Shown in pieces: positions 63,190 through 64,000 of a stretch of DNA of 64,000 nucleotides. Source of the DNA: Pseudomonas sp. TH43 (GTDB lineage: Bacteria; Pseudomonadota; Gammaproteobacteria; Pseudomonadales; Pseudomonadaceae); contig NZ_JAEKFI010000002.1 in NCBI RefSeq assembly GCF_016650635.1, positions 62,001 to 126,000 on the forward strand. Reading direction: 5' to 3'. The translations under genes were made by a program, and so were the position numbers. The notes beneath the pieces were generated by a model, which was not told the DNA's origin, did not search any database, and saw nothing but the letters and a program-made list of their open reading frames with translations. The number at the start of each line of letters is the position of its first letter. The stretch's first letter is position 1.

Positions 63190-64000
63190 ATGAATCCGCG
63201 CACGCTCACCCCTTCCATGTCGTTATTACTGGCCTTCGAGGCGGCCGCGCGCCACGAAAGCTATACCCGCGCCGCCCACGAACTGTCTCTGACACAAAGC
63301 GCCGTCAGCCGTCAGGTGCAGATTCTCGAGAAGATGCTCGGCATGCGCCTGTTCAGTCGTGAAGGTCGGCAAGTGGTGCTCACCGACGTCGGGCGCATGT
63401 ACCAACGCGAACTGGCCGAGGCGCTTGGGCAGATCCGTAGCGCGACCCTGCAAGCCATGGCGTTTGGTTCAGGCATACACAGCTTGCGCCTGGCGACGCT
63501 GCCGACCTTTGGTTCGAAATGGTTGTTGCCGCGACTGAAGGATTTCTACACCGCGCACCCTGGCATGACCGTGCACCTGCACTCGCGCATCGAGGCGATT
63601 GACTTCGATACCAGTGAAATCGACGCCGCGATCTGCGTCGGCAGCGGCGAATGGCCGGGGCTGAGTGCTCTGCCGCTGCACACGGAAGAGCTGGTGGTGA
63701 TCGCCAGTGCGCAACTGTCTGCCGCTGAGCGCAATGACGCCGAACAGCACATCGCCGGACAATTGCTGCTCAACGTCAGCAGCAATGCTCAGGCGTGGGC
63801 GGAATGGTTCAGTCATCACACGCTGCCGCATCGCAGCATGCGCATCGGGCCGAGCTTTGAAATGACCGCGCATTTGATACAGGCGGTGCGGGCCAATATT
63901 GGTGTGGGGCTGGTACCACGGATTCTGGTGGAAGATGAGTTGCTCAACGGCGAACTCCTGCAACTGGGAGAACCGATCACCAGTCGGCGCAGCTATTACC
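63190..64000 (+). CDS. LysR-family regulator, GcvA-like (cut by window end)
   Basis: The first 270 residues are present. The HTH is LLAFEAAARHESYTRAAHEL, SLTQSAVSRQVQILEKMLGM. The effector domain begins LRLATLPTFGSKWLLPRLKD and has DAAICVGSGEW and the GVGLVPRILVEDELLNGELL region. ATG 63190 is used, and ATG 63217 is possible. It lies divergent from the ydiJ-like gene with a 159-bp gap and probably regulates it. Confidence 0.88.
   Translation, partial: MNPRTLTPSMSLLLAFEAAARHESYTRAAHELSLTQSAVSRQVQILEKMLGMRLFSREGRQVVLTDVGRMYQRELAEALGQIRSATLQAMAFGSGIHSLRLATLPTFGSKWLLPRLKDFYTAHPGMTVHLHSRIEAIDFDTSEIDAAICVGSGEWPGLSALPLHTEELVVIASAQLSAAERNDAEQHIAGQLLLNVSSNAQAWAEWFSHHTLPHRSMRIGPSFEMTAHLIQAVRANIGVGLVPRILVEDELLNGELLQLGEPITSRRSYY

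Overview
The window is high-GC chromosomal DNA from a fluorescent-group Pseudomonas. The evidence is the gene content (PFE-type aryl esterase, VanR/FadR-type GntR regulators, NCS1 permeases, RND/Ycf48 pair), the dense Pseudomonas-type REP/REPIN elements built on GTAGGAGC / GTGGGAGC heads, and strong GC3 codon use that produces long antisense shadow frames. No tRNA, rRNA, insertion sequence, prophage or CRISPR array was seen.

Layout. 1-3.05 kb: a sugar-acid type unit (start of an MFS transporter on the minus strand, IlvD/Edd dehydratase, FadR-type regulator). 3.3-6.7 kb: an RND/MMPL exporter with a Ycf48-like protein. 7.1-18.4 kb and 31.9-37.4 kb: two halves of what looks like one catabolic regulon. 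It holds an AA_synth (DUF1185) protein, alpha/beta hydrolase, aldehyde dehydrogenase, two paralogous flavin reductases, a carboxymuconolactone-decarboxylase-like protein, a GntR regulator, a Nudix hydrolase, a DUF1330 protein, a RibB-type flavin biosynthesis enzyme, a polyamine-type ABC importer, an NCS1 permease, a chemoreceptor and a luciferase-like monooxygenase. Six near-identical palindromes built on TGGTATACCA lie in the promoters of all these units, placed between or over a TTGNNN -35 and its -10. The gene set resembles the Rut pyrimidine pathway in outline but is not rut. I infer uptake, chemotaxis and oxidative breakdown of an unidentified nitrogen-containing small molecule. This is the most likely undescribed system in the window.

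18.6-31.5 kb is housekeeping: methionine aminopeptidase with a ParD-like partner, a short Ppx/GppA phosphatase with two PHO-box-like sites upstream, MetE, a cystathionine beta-synthase/gamma-lyase pair (reverse transsulfuration), a LuxR-type remnant, an SBF-like symporter, an AraC regulator, TerC, and an orphan polyamine-type binding protein. 37.5-44.4 kb: a glycosyltransferase and a decayed contact-dependent inhibition locus (intact TpsB transporter, TpsA/CdiA with nearly all of its interior missing, an intact C-terminal toxin region, and three tandem copies of the putative immunity gene, one frameshifted). This part is visibly AT-richer than its surroundings.

44.5-57.5 kb: an HxlR regulator, an esterase, a second nitrogen-metabolism cluster (flavin monooxygenase, RidA, DUF1028, ArgE-like M20 hydrolase, LysR regulator, second NCS1 permease), a GST, a di-Mop molybdate-binding protein, a gamma-glutamylcyclotransferase-like protein, an M24 peptidase, and a LysR/semialdehyde dehydrogenase divergent pair. 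57.55-58.57 kb is an eight-copy tandem REPIN array with a 135-bp period. 58.8-64 kb: two overlapping PqiA-like membrane proteins whose second gene overlaps the 3' end of a convergent YdiJ-like FAD/Fe-S oxidoreductase, and a LysR regulator cut by the window end.
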